Assembly: GCA_030068075.1 (NCBI GenBank)
Contig: CM057827.1
Location: forward strand, 71,872,500-71,936,499
Length of the DNA: 64,000 nt
Source of the DNA: Paguma larvata
Lineage: Eukaryota > Chordata > Mammalia > Carnivora > Viverridae
Direction of reading: 5' to 3'
Below the pieces are notes generated by a model. It did not search any database, was not told where the DNA came from, and saw only the letters and a list, made by a program, of their open reading frames with translations. Position numbers and translations under genes: made by a program. Every line of letters starts with the position of its first letter. The first letter of the stretch is position 1. Of this stretch, positions 1 through 10,200 are shown piece after piece.

Positions 1-87
1 TTTTAAAATAAAGAAGTCCTCTGTATCCCTCCTAGACTCTGGTCATCAGACGAAACCATTCTCTCACCACTTCCTGTGTATATTTCC

Positions 88-117
88 CTCGTCTGACTCC
101 ACCATTCATCTCCACAG
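88..117 (+). other. 3' splice site before the OR10G2 coding exon
   Basis: A pyrimidine-rich tract with a CTGAC branch-point-like sequence ends in CACAG at 117, 13 nt upstream of the ATG. OR genes usually splice one or more noncoding 5' exons onto an acceptor in this position. The upstream exon and promoter lie outside the window. Confidence 0.6.
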
Positions 118-130
118 ACTACAGAAAGAA

Positions 131-1087
131 ATGAGAAAGACCAAAAACATATCCCTGGACACCGTGGTGACAGACTTCGTTCTCCTGGGCTTACTTCACC
201 CCCCGAGTCTAAGGCCCCTCCTCTTCCTGGTCTTCTTCATCATTTACATCCTAACTCAGCTGGGGAACCTGCTCATTCTGCTCACCGTGTGGGCTGACCC
301 AAAGCTCCATGCTCGCCCCATGTACATTCTTCTGGGTGTGCTCTCCTTCCTGGACATGTGGCTCTCCTCAGTCATTGTCCCTCGAGTTATTCTAAACTTC
401 ACTCCCACCAGCAAGGCAATCCCCTTTGGTGGCTGTGTGGCTCAGTTGTACTCCTTTCACTTCCTGGGAAGCACCCAGTGCTTCCTCTATACCTTGATGG
501 CCTACGACAGGTACCTGGCAATATGCCAGCCTCTGCGCTACCCCGTGCTCATGAATGGGAGGTTATGCACCGTCCTCGTGGCTGGGGCTTGGGTGGCCGG
601 CTCCATCCATGGGTCTATCCAGGCCACCCTGACCTTCCGCCTGCCATATTGTGGGCCCAATCAAGTGGATTATTTTTTCTGTGACATCCCTGCAGTTTTG
701 AGACTGGCCTGTGCTGACACAACCATCAATGAGCTTGTGACCTTTGTGGACATTGGGGTGGTGGCTGCCAGTTGCTTCGTGTTAATTCTGCTCTCCTATG
801 CCTACATAGTCCACGCCATCCTGAAGATACGTACTGCTGATGGGCGGCGCCGAGCCTTCTCCACCTGCGGCTCCCACCTAACCGTGGTCACAGTCTACTA
901 TGTCCCCTGTATTTTCATCTACCTCAGGCCAGGTTCCAAGAGTCCCCTGGATGGGGCAGTGGCTGTGTTTTACACTGTTGTCACTCCATTACTGAACCCC
1001 CTCATTTATACTCTGAGGAACCAAGAAGTGAAGTCCGCTCTGAAGAGAATAACAGCAGGTGGAGGGGCCGCCAGTGAAAACAAGTAA
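131..1087 (+). CDS. OR10G2: Olfactory receptor family 10 subfamily G, OR10G2 orthologue, intact
   Basis: Encodes a 318-residue seven-transmembrane odorant receptor, acting in the ciliary membrane of olfactory neurons through Golf. Visible landmarks: N-glycosylation site N6-I-S, GN at 45-46 in TM1, PMY at 63-65, conserved C102 before TM3, MAYDRYLAIC at 123-132, SY at 222-223 in TM5, RRRAFSTCGSHL at 239-250 entering TM6, and PLLNPLIYTLRN at 286-297 in TM7. The N-terminus (MRKTKN) and the extracellular segments fit human OR10G2 rather than the OR10G4-9 group. The tail is a few residues longer than I recall for the human protein. The chosen ATG lies 13 nt after a good 3' splice site, as usual for OR coding exons. 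No frameshift or stop is present, so it looks functional. Assignment as orthologue rests on remembered sequence plus synteny with OR10G3 and SALL2. Confidence 0.95.
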   Translation: MRKTKNISLDTVVTDFVLLGLLHPPSLRPLLFLVFFIIYILTQLGNLLILLTVWADPKLHARPMYILLGVLSFLDMWLSSVIVPRVILNFTPTSKAIPFGGCVAQLYSFHFLGSTQCFLYTLMAYDRYLAICQPLRYPVLMNGRLCTVLVAGAWVAGSIHGSIQATLTFRLPYCGPNQVDYFFCDIPAVLRLACADTTINELVTFVDIGVVAASCFVLILLSYAYIVHAILKIRTADGRRRAFSTCGSHLTVVTVYYVPCIFIYLRPGSKSPLDGAVAVFYTVVTPLLNPLIYTLRNQEVKSALKRITAGGGAASENK

Positions 1088-1920
1088 CTCCAGGGTCAGG
1101 GACTTCCTGTGTCACCATTGCCACCACACCTCTCAGCTACTGCTGCATGTGGCAAACATTCAAAAATAGATGTTGGCTTAAGGTGAACTGGATGTAATTC
1201 TACTAGGAAGAATCTTCTAGTACTATATTTAACCTCAGTAAATTGGCCAGAGTTGTTTTATACTTTTCTGATCCACCTCTCAGGAGAAAGCACATTCTAC
1301 ACAAATGTTGAATATGAGGAGTAATGCTCTATCTAGGAAGAGGGGGATTATTCCAGGAAAATTTGGGGAAGACCAGTATAATGCTACCCCACTACCTCCA
1401 TCCATTGCTTCACTCATAATTTCCCAAGCCTCTAGGCATTTGGATCGCTTTGCTCACATTAAGGAGATGAATCACCTACCAACCTGGAACATTTGCTTCA
1501 GAATTTCAAGTGCGAAGAAAATAAACCTCTAATCCTTTAAATCATGAATTTGTTAATGGATTAATTTATTACAGCAGCTTTACCTCATCCTTAATAATAC
1601 TTCACACAATCAGCAATTTTTAAAAAATTAAAACAGCACCAGGAAAGACTTTCAAACTACATCTAAACCATCCAAAGTATCCAGAAAAACTCTTAATCAA
1701 TTGTCATAATGCCAAATAGCCAAAGATCTGGAAGCCACCTGGTTAGTGATTCAGTGGGCCAATCAGTTAATCACATAATATCCCTCTGACCAGGCCAGGG
1801 TGATAGAAATGACCTTGACTTTTCCACTGTGACCTGTCCTGGTCTTACCTAGAAGAATAAGAAAACATGAAGACAGAGGACTCAATTTCAATATTAAAAC
1901 AAGTGTCAATAGTTCTTTTA
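1088..1920. other. OR10G2 3' flank, single-copy DNA
   Basis: Contains the putative 3' UTR and about 400 bp of AT-rich sequence. I see no second gene and no recognisable young repeat here. Confidence 0.5.
1520..1525 (+). terminator. Candidate polyadenylation signal for OR10G2
   Basis: First AATAAA downstream of the OR10G2 stop codon, about 430 nt into the putative 3' UTR. Position is plausible for an OR transcript, but the hexamer is common in AT-rich DNA. Confidence 0.3.
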
Positions 1921-3077
1921 GAAAATGAAAGTCCGACAGGAAACCATCAAAATCCTAGAGGAGAAAGCAGGAAAAAACCTCTTTGACCTGAGACGAAGTA
2001 ATTTCCTACACAACACATCTCCAAAGGTGAGGGAATTTAAAGCAAAAATGAACTATTGGGACCTCATCAAGATAAAAAGCTTCTGCACGGCAAAGGAAAC
2101 AACTAACAAAACTAATAGGCAACCGATGGAATGGGAAAGGATTATTGCAAATGACATATCGGATAAAGGACTAGTATCTAAAATCTATAAAGAACTTACC
2201 AAACTCCACACCTGAAAAACGAATAATCCAGTGAAGAAATGGGCGAAGATATGAATAGACACTTCTCCAAAGAGGACATCCAGATGGCCAACAGACACAT
2301 GAAACAATGCTCAAAGTCACTCATCATCAGGGAAATACAAATCAAAACCACATTGAGATACCACCTCACATCGGTTAGAGTGGCTAAAATGAATAAATCA
2401 GGAAAGTATAGATGCTGGCGGGATGTGGAGAAGCAGGCACCCTCCTACACTGTTGGTGGGAATGCAAACTGGTGCAGCCACTCTGGAAAACGGTGTGGAG
2501 GTTCCTCAAAAAAATGAAAATAGAGCTACCCTCTGACCCAGCAATAGCACTGCTAGGAATCTAAGAGACACAAGAGTGCTGATGCATAGGGGCACGTGTA
2601 CCCCAATGTTCATAGCAGCGCTTTCGACAATAGCCAAATCATGGAAAGAGACCAAGTGTCCATCAACTGATGAATGTGTAAAGAAGAGGTGGTACATATA
2701 TACAATGGAATACTACGTGGCAATGAGAAAGAATGAAATCTGGCCCTGTGTAGCAACATGAATGGAACTGGAGGGTATTATGTTAAGTGAAATAAGTCTG
2801 TCAGAAAAAGACAGATACCATATGTTTCCATGCATAGGTGGATTTTGAGAGACTTAGCAAAAACCATGGGGGAGGGGAAGAGGGGAAAGGAAAAAAAGAC
2901 ACAGGGAGGGAGAGAGACAAAACATAAGAGACTCTCAAAGACTAAGAACAAACTGAGGGTGAGGGGAGTTTGGGGGGGCGGAGAGTGAGTGACAGGCATT
3001 GAAGAGGACACTTGTTGGGATGAACACTGAGTGTTATATGTAAACCAGTTTGAAAATAAATTATTTTTAAAAAAAAG
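1921..3077 (+). mobile_element. 5'-truncated young LINE-1, ORF2 C-terminus and 3' UTR
   Basis: Plus-strand L1 remnant. The broken reading frame encodes the distal ORF2 region (around IKILEEKAGKN, then KMNYWDLIKIKSFCTAKE), with an in-frame stop at 2213-2215 and a further frameshift. It is followed by the purine-rich 3' UTR (about 2855-3060) and an A-rich tail. Possible imperfect target-site duplication: agaaaatgaaagtc near 1920 and agaaaaaatgaaggtc near 3077. Its 3' UTR matches the reverse-strand copy at 22,693-23,633, so the two belong to one subfamily. Not mobile: it lacks the 5' end and most of ORF2. Confidence 0.85.
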
Positions 3078-3225
3078 AAAAAATGAAGGTCTGAGTTCTT
3101 TCATTTACTGACAGGTTTTTTCACCCATTTGGATGTGCGAGGCATGCTGGTCCAATTTTTTTTTTTGCAGATATTTTTTATTGTAGTAAAATACACATAA
3201 CAATTACAATCTTAATCATTTTTTA

Positions 3226-3435
3226 AATTGTTTTTTCAATGTTTATTTATTTTGGAGAGACAGAGACAGAGTGTGAGTGGGGGAGGGGCTGAGAGAGAGG
3301 GAGACACAAAATCTAAAGCAGGCTTCAGGCTCTGGGCTGCCAGCTCAGATGCAGGGCTCGAACCCACGAACTGTGAGATCATGACCTGAGCCAAAGTCGG
3401 AAGCTTAACTTACTGAGCCACCTAGGCGCCCCCCC
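3226..3435 (-). mobile_element. Can-SINE (felid type), reverse
   Basis: Reverse copy from its T-rich tail (aatgtttatttatttt) to the terminal tRNA-like head (gagccacctaggcgcccc). Confidence 0.85.
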
Positions 3436-3783
3436 ATCTTAATCACTTTAAGTGTACAGTTGAGTGATATTAAATACTTTCACATTGCTGGGCAACCATC
3501 ACCACGATCCATCATCTCCTGGAACTCCTTTCATCTTGTAAAACTTAAAATATATGCCCATTAAACAATAACTGTCCATTGTTCCATTCCCCCAGCCCTG
3601 GCAACAACCATTCCACTTTCTGTCTCTATGATTTTGACTCTTCTAAGTACTTTATGTAAGTAGAATCACACAATAGCCGTCTTATGTTATTGGCTTGTTT
3701 CACTTACCATAATGTCCTCAAGATTCATCCATGTCATAGCATACTGCAGAATTTCCTTCCTTTTTAAGACTGACTAATATTCC

Positions 3784-3786
<3 letters not shown>

Positions 3787-3822
<36 letters not shown>
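3787..3822 (+). repeat. (GT)n microsatellite
   Basis: About 17 GT units, inside the ancient L1. Confidence 0.95.
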
Positions 3823-3823
<1 letters not shown>

Positions 3824-4809
3824 ATATTTGTATATTATATATATATTCTACTTTTTGTTTATCCAGTCATCCATCAATGGACTCTGGGATTGCTTCCATG
3901 TTTAACTATTGTGAATAATGCTACTGTGAATATAGGTGTTTAAATATCTCTTTGGCATCCCACTCTCAGTTCTTTGGGGTATATGCACAGAAGGGGAATT
4001 ACTGGACCACGTGGCAATTCCATTTTCAATGTTTTGAGGAACTGCCATATTGTTTTCCACAGTGGCTGCACCATTTTACATTCCCACCTAGAGTGGATGA
4101 GGGTTCCCTTTTTTCCACAGCATCAACAACACTGGTTATTTTCTGTTTTTTTGATAGCAGCCATCCTAATGGGTGTCAAGTGGTACCTCATTGTAGTTTG
4201 GGCTTGCATTCCTGAAAAATGAGTGATGTTGATCATCCTTTCATATACTTGTTAGCCATTTGTATGTCCTCTTTAGAGAAATGTCCATTTAAGTCCTCTG
4301 ACCATTTTTTAATAAGGTTGTCCATTTTTGTTGTTGTTGAGTTTTAGGAGTTCTGGATATTAACTCTTTGTCAGATATATAATTTGCAAATATATTCTCT
4401 CATTCTATGGATTGCCTTTTTATTTTGTTAACAGTGTTTTTTAATGTGCAAACATCTTTAATTTTCGTTGAGTCAAATTTGTCTATTTTTCTTGTTTTTG
4501 TTACCTGTGCCTTTGGTGTCATATCCAAGAAATCATTGCCAAATCCAATGTTGTGAAGATTTTTGCCTAAGTTTCCTCCTAAGTGTTTTATTGGCTTAGG
4601 TCTTATGTCTTTGATCCATTTTGAGTTAATTTATATATATGGTGTTAGATAAGGGTCCAACTTCAATTTTTTTTTTTTGGTGAATATCCAGTTGTCCCAG
4701 TACCACTTGTTGAAAAGACTACCTTTTCCCCTGGTGAATGGTCTTGTCACCTTTGTCAAAAATCATGTGACTGTATCTGCAAGGATTTATTTATTTATTT
4801 AAATTTTAA

Positions 4810-5033
4810 ATCTTTAATTTTTTTTTGAGTGTTTTATTTATTTTTGAGAGAGACAGACAGAAAGAGCCTAAGTAGGGGAGAGGCAGAGACAGACGGAGAC
4901 TCAGAATCCAAAGCAGGCTCCAGGCTCTGAGGTGTCAGCACAGAGCCCGACACAGGGCTCAAACTCGTTGACCAAGAGATCATGACCTGAGCCGAAGTCG
5001 GACGCTTAACTGACTGAGCCACGCAGGCATCCC
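4810..5033 (-). mobile_element. Can-SINE, reverse
   Basis: T-rich tail, GA-rich body and a head ending gagccacgcaggcatccc. Inserted in the ancient L1. Confidence 0.85.
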
Positions 5034-5159
5034 TGGAATCTTTATTCTATTTCATTGGTCTCTGTGTCTGTCTTTATGCCAATACCACGCTTTTGAATCT
5101 GTAGCTTTGTAGTAAGTTTTAAATTCAGAAAATGTGAGTCTTCCAGTTTTATTCTTCCT

Positions 5160-5615
5160 TTTTGTAGGAGTGCTGACAAGAGTGATTTCATCTTTTTCAT
5201 GCCTGCTCAATGACCTCTCGGGGCTACAAGTTCCAGGCCCTGTGGAAGTTCATGTATGCTCTGATGGGAATGCAGGAAGGCTTGTGCTGTTCTTTCCTAA
5301 AGTGGCACACAGGAGGCTCCACTTTAGGTAACCAGTAGTGATAACTGATAGGCAGAAACCCCATGTTAGATAGCTAGTAGAGATCCTCTGGCACACAGAT
5401 GGTGCCACTTTGGATAACTACGCTGTGATCTCACCACCGTGCCCCTCTCTATAAAAGCTGGGAATTGACTCTGGATTGGGCAGAGGATAGCAGCAGAAGG
5501 TGAGGAAGGAGAATGGCCACACAACACCTGGATTGTCCGACCTACAGCTTCCCTCCCTCTCGGTAAGTTACCCTGAATAAAACTGGGTAACAGTATGGAA
5601 TGCCTTCCTTCGTTT
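5160..5615 (+). mobile_element. Solo LTR-like block inside the ancient L1
   Basis: About 450 bp unrelated to the surrounding L1. It holds a TATA-box-like CTATAAAAG near 5451, then about 120 bp later a polyadenylation hexamer (AATAAA at about 5577), the usual U3-R-U5 spacing of a solo LTR. The surrounding L1 resumes after the adjacent SINE. The family was not identified, termini are uncertain and no internal viral genes are present. Confidence 0.45.
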
Positions 5616-5624
5616 TTCAGGGTT

Positions 5625-5820
5625 TTTTTCTTTTAATGTTTATTTTTAAGAGAGAGAGAAAGAGAGAGAGCTCGGGGAAGAGGCAAAAAGAAAGGAGACA
5701 GAGACTCTGAAGCAGGCTGGGCACTGTCAGCACAGAGCCCAACATGGGGCTCTAACTCATGAACCATGAGATCATGATCTGAGCCAAAATCGAGAGTCAG
5801 ACACTTAACTGACTGAGCCC
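5625..5820 (-). mobile_element. Can-SINE, reverse
   Basis: T-rich tail to a head ending ctgactgagcccc. It abuts the LTR-like block. Confidence 0.85.
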
Positions 5821-6400
5821 CAGTTCTTCTATGTCTGCAACAAAAAAAAAAGTCATTGAGATTTCATAGGGATTGCATTGAGTTTGAATAGTATTGACTT
5901 TTTTAAAGTATTGACATTTTACCATATTGTATCTTCCAATCCACGAACATCAGATGTGTTTCCATTTATTTGTGAAGTTAAATTGGTTAAATAAGTTTCT
6001 GTAAAATTCTTCAATTTCTTTAGACAATGTTTTGTAGTTTTCATTGTAAAAAAACCTCTCACCTCCTTGGTTAAGTTCTAATTCCTAAACATTTATTCTT
6101 TTTGATACTACTATAAGTGAAATTGTTTTTGTTATTTCCTTTTCAGATTGTTCATTGTTCGTGTATAGACATGCAACTGATTTTTATGTGCTGACTGTAT
6201 TCTGCTAATTTGCTGAATTCATTTTTATTATTTCCAACCATTTGTGTATGTGGAATTTCAGGGTTTTCTATATTTAAAATCATATCTACAAACAGATCAT
6301 TTTATTTTTTCTTTTCCAGTTTTGATGCCACTTATTTCTTTTTCTAGACTAATTGCCTAGCCTACTTCCAGAACTTTGTTGAATAAAAGTAGTGAAAACA

Positions 6401-6599
6401 GGGGCACCTGGGCGGCTCAGTTGGTTAAGTGCCTGACTTTGGCTCAGGTCAGGTTAAGCACCTGACTTTGGTCTCACAATTTGTGAGTTCAAGCCCTGCA
6501 TCAGGCTCTGCGCTGATGGCTCAGAACTTGGAGCCTGCTTTGGCTTCTGTGTGTGTGCCTCTCTCTCAAAATTAAATAAACATTTAAAAAAAATTTTTT
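6401..6599 (+). mobile_element. Can-SINE with internal duplication of the head
   Basis: Starts ggggcacctgggcggctcag. The stretch carrying 'ggttaag..cctgactttgg' occurs twice in the first 80 bp, so the tRNA-like part is partly duplicated. aagtagt flanks suggest a short target-site duplication. Confidence 0.85.
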
Positions 6600-7726
6600 T
6601 AAGTAGTTTAAATAGGAACTCTTGCCTTGTTCCTGATCTTAGAGGAAATGTTTTCAGCTTTTTACTATTGAGTATGTTTGCTGTGGGTTTTTCATATATG
6701 GCTTTTATTAGGTTTTTTTTTTTCTGTTCCCATTTTGCTAAGTGTTTTTCATCAATAAAAGGTGTTGAATTTTGTCAACTGCTTTTTCTGCATCTATTGG
6801 GAAGATCATGTGTGGGTTTTTTTCCCTTTTATTTTCTTGATGTGGCATAATACATTGATCAGTTTTCATAAGTTGAATCATTCTTGCATTCCAGGAATAA
6901 ATTCTATTTGGTCATGATGTGTAATGTTTTTAATTTGCTGCTGAATTCTAATACTTTATTGAGGATTTTTGCATCAATGTACGTAAAGGACATTGGTTTG
7001 TAATTATCTTGTAGTCTTTTTCTGGCTTTGATATCAGGGTAGTGCTGGCCTCCAACAATGAGTTAGTAAGTGTTCCATCCTCTTCAGTTTTTTTGAAAAG
7101 TCTGAGAAGGATTGGTATTAGTTCTCCTTTAAATGTTTGATAGAATTTACCAGTGAACCAGGGCTTTTCTTTGTTAGGAGATTTTTTTCATTACTTATTT
7201 CATTTTTTCACTAGTTATAGTAAAAACTTTTTCAGATTCTCTATTTCTTCACAGGCTAGTCTTGGCAAGTTTTGTGTTTCTAGGAATTTGTTTATTTCAT
7301 CAAGGTTATCCAACTTTTTGGTATACAATTATTCATAGTACTCTCTTAAACAAATTTTTTTACTTCTGTAGAAGTGGTAGTAATGTCCCCACTTTCTTCA
7401 CTGATTTTAAAATTTGAGTCTTCTCTCTTTGTTTCTTAGTCCATCTAGGTAAAACTTTGTCAATTTCTTTTATCTTCGCTTCCATTGACATTCTGTTTTC
7501 TGTTCCCTATTTCATTTATCTGTGTTCTAATCTTTTATTATTCCTTTCCTTCTGCTAGCCCTGGGTTTAGCATGTTCTTTTTCTAGATCCTTTAGTTTCA
7601 AAGGTAAGTTGTTGACTGAGATCTTTCTTGTTTTGTTTTGGTTGTGCTTGTTTGTTTGCTTAAGTAATCTCTATACCCAACGTGAAGCTCCAGCTTGCAA
7701 CCCTGAGATCAAGAGTTGCATGCTTG

Positions 7727-7830
7727 TGGCACCTGGATGGCTCAGTCAATTAAGCCCCCAACTCTTGATTTCAGCTCAGGTCATGATCTCATGGTTCATG
7801 AGACCTGCATGAGGCTCTGTGCTAGCCTGG

Positions 7831-7873
<43 letters not shown>

Positions 7874-7947
7874 CCTCCCCTGTGCATGTGCGCTCTCTCC
7901 CTCTCTGTCTCAAAATAAATAATAAATAAATAAATAAATAAATAAAT
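7727..7947 (+). mobile_element. Can-SINE with long CT tract
   Basis: Head cacctggatggctcagtc, body with an uninterrupted (CT)n of about 16 units (7,837-7,868), then an AATAAATA-rich tail. Confidence 0.85.
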
Positions 7948-8155
7948 ATATTTTTTAAACGTTTATTTATTTTTGAGAGACAGAATGTGAGCAGGGGAAG
8001 GGCAGAGAGAGAGAGGCAGACGCAGAATCTGAAGCAGGCTCCAGGCTCTGAGCCATCAGCACAGAGCCCGACGCAGGGCTCGAACTCACAGACCCCGAGA
8101 TCATGACCTGAGCTGAAGTCGGCGGCCCAACCGACTGAGCCACCCAGGCGCCCCC
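7948..8155 (-). mobile_element. Can-SINE, reverse, head-to-head with the next copy
   Basis: Reverse copy ending gagccacccaggcgcccc. Its head faces the plus-strand head at 8,183 across about 27 bp. Confidence 0.9.
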
Positions 8156-8182
8156 TAAATAAATATTAAAAAAAAAATTCTA

Positions 8183-8367
8183 GGGGCGCCTGGGTGGCTC
8201 AGTCGGTTGAGATTCCGACTTCGGCTCAGGTCATGATCTCTTGGTTCGTAAGTTCGAGCCCCATGTCAGGCTCTGTGCTGACAACTCAGAGCCTGGAGCC
8301 CACTTTGGATTCTGTGTCTCTTCTCTCTGCTCCTCCCCCTCTACCAACTGAGCTAGCTAGGTGCCCA
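8183..8367 (+). mobile_element. Can-SINE, chimeric 3' end
   Basis: Typical head and body, but instead of an A-rich tail the copy runs into ctaccaactgagctagctag, a reversed SINE-head sequence. This suggests a rearranged or composite element. Confidence 0.75.
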
Positions 8368-8529
8368 GAGATCTCTTTTGTTTTTCTAATGTAAGTGCTT
8401 ATAGCTCTCAAGTTTCCCCCTTAGCACTGCTTTCACTGTTTTGGTATGTCATGTTGTTTTCATTCATCTTTAAATATTTTCTAATTTCCTTTGTGATTTC
8501 TTCTTTTGTCTAGTGGTTGTTTAAAAATA

Positions 8530-8960
8530 ATATAAAAACAGGGAAGAGGACAAAACACAAGAGACTTTTAAATATGGAGAACAGAGGGTTGCTGGAGGGG
8601 TTGTGGGAGGGGTGATGGGCTAAATGGGTAATGGGTAAGGGGCATTAAGGAATCTACTCCTGGGGCGCCTGGGTGGCTCAGTCGGTTAAGCGGCGGACTT
8701 CAGCTCAGGTCATGATCTCACGGTCTGTGAGTTCCAGCCCCGCATCGGGCTCTGTCCTGACGGCTCGGAGCTTGGAGCCTGCTTCAGATTCTGTATCTCC
8801 CTCTCTCTCTGCCCTTCCCCTGCTCACACTCTGTCTCTATGTCTCTCAGAAATAAATAAACGTTAAAAAATTAAAAAAAAAAAAGGGAAGCTACTCCTGA
8901 AATCATTGTTGCGCTATATGCTAACTAACTTGGATGTAAATTTAAAAAATAAATTTTAAA
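8530..8960 (+). mobile_element. L1 3' UTR fragment, interrupted by a SINE
   Basis: About 200 bp of a plus-strand L1 3' end (purine-rich, ...gatgggctaaatgggtaatgg...) split by the SINE at 8,662-8,890 and ending in an A-rich tail near 8,960. It belongs to the same 3'-UTR type as the minus-strand copy at 33,834-35,152. Confidence 0.7.
8662..8890 (+). mobile_element. Can-SINE with target-site duplication
   Basis: ggggcgcctgggtggctcag head to A-rich tail, flanked by ctactcct at 8,654-8,661 and 8,891-8,898. Confidence 0.9.
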
Positions 8961-8975
8961 AAAAGTATATTGTTT

Positions 8976-9263
8976 GGGTATGCCTGGCTGGCTCAGTTGG
9001 TAGAGCATGTGACTCCTAATCTCAGGGTCATGAATTCAAACCACACATTGGATGTAGAACTTACTTTAAAAAAAAGTGTGTTGGGGCTCAATTGGTTAAG
9101 CATCTGACTTTGGCTCTTTGTCTCGGGTCATGATTTCACAGTTTGTGAGTTTGAGCCCTGCATTGGACTCTCTGTGGTCAGTGCAGATCCTACCACAGAT
9201 CTTCTGTCCCCCTCTCTCTGTCCCTCCCCTGCTCATGTTCTCTCTCAAAAATAAACATTAAAA
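8976..9263 (+). mobile_element. Two Can-SINEs in tandem (short type 8,976-9,071; long type 9,084-9,263)
   Basis: A short, very tRNA-Lys-like copy (ggctggctcagttggtagag...) is followed directly by a long copy in the same orientation. The target sequence aaaagtRtRttg occurs three times: before, between and after (8,961, 9,072, 9,264). Confidence 0.85.
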
Positions 9264-9406
9264 AAAAGTGTGTTGTTTAATTTCAACAATACTGTGGATT
9301 TTCCAGTTTTCCTTTTATTAACTTCTAACAATCTCATTATGGCCAGAGAACATATTTTGTAGAGTGTCTATCTTTTTAAATACATTGAGATTTAATCTGC
9401 AGCCTA

Positions 9407-9616
9407 GGGGCGCCTGGGTGGCTCAGTTGGTTAAGCGGCTGACTTCAGCTCAGGTCATAATCTCGAAGTCTGTGAGTTCAAGCCCTGCATCGGTCTCTGT
9501 GCTGACAGCTCAGAGCCTGGAGCCTGCTTTGGATTCTGTGTCTCCCTCTCTCTCTGCCCTTCCCCTGCTCACACTCTGTGTCTATGTTTCTCAAAACTAA
9601 ATAAACGTTAAAAAAA
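9407..9616 (+). mobile_element. Can-SINE with 15-bp target-site duplication
   Basis: Clean insertion flanked by ttaatctgcagccta at 9,392-9,406 and 9,617-9,631. The near-perfect duplication marks it as a relatively young insertion. Confidence 0.95.
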
Positions 9617-10200
9617 TTAATCTGCAGCCTAATATGTGGTCTATCCTGAAAAATGTCCCATGTGCACTTAAGAATATGTATTCTGTTCTTGGGTAGAATA
9701 TCCTGTATATGTCTATTAGGTTAAGTTGGCTTATTGGTGTTTAAGTCCTTTATTTCCTTTTATTGTTCTATCCATTGTGAGTATATATTAAAGTCTCCAA
9801 CTATTATTGTAGAACTATCTATCTCTCCTTTCAATTCCATCAGGTTTTGCTTTAAATATTTTGATCTGTCATTAGGTACATAAATACTAATCATTGTTAT
9901 ATCTTCTTGTATTGAATCTTTTAATATATAATGTCCTCCTTTGTCTCTTGTAACTTTTTTGTATTTAATCTATTTTGTCTGATGTTAGTATAGTTACTTC
10001 TTTCTCTTTTGTCTACTATTTGCATGGAAAATCTTTTTCTGTCCTTTAATTTTTAGCCTGTTTGTGTCTTTGGATCTCAAGTGAGTCCCTTACAGGCAGA
10101 TATAATTGGATCATGTGTTTTTATCTGTTCTACCAAATTGTCTTTGGATTAGAAAGTTTAACCATTTGCATTTAGAGTACTGATAAGGAAGGACTTCTGT

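Larger units (their letters stand above)
3150..10200 (-). mobile_element. Ancient reverse-strand LINE-1, split by later insertions
   Basis: Reading the minus strand, the 3' end lies near 3150. ORF2-like sequence then runs towards 10,200 (for example the segments at 3,950-4,780, 5,840-6,395, 6,605-7,620, 8,370-8,530, 9,270-9,390 and 9,632-10,190). All frames are full of stops. The L1 was already present when ten or more Can-SINEs, an LTR-like block (5,160-5,615) and a younger L1 3' tail (8,530-8,960) landed in it, so it is the oldest layer here. Ends are approximate. Confidence 0.75.
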
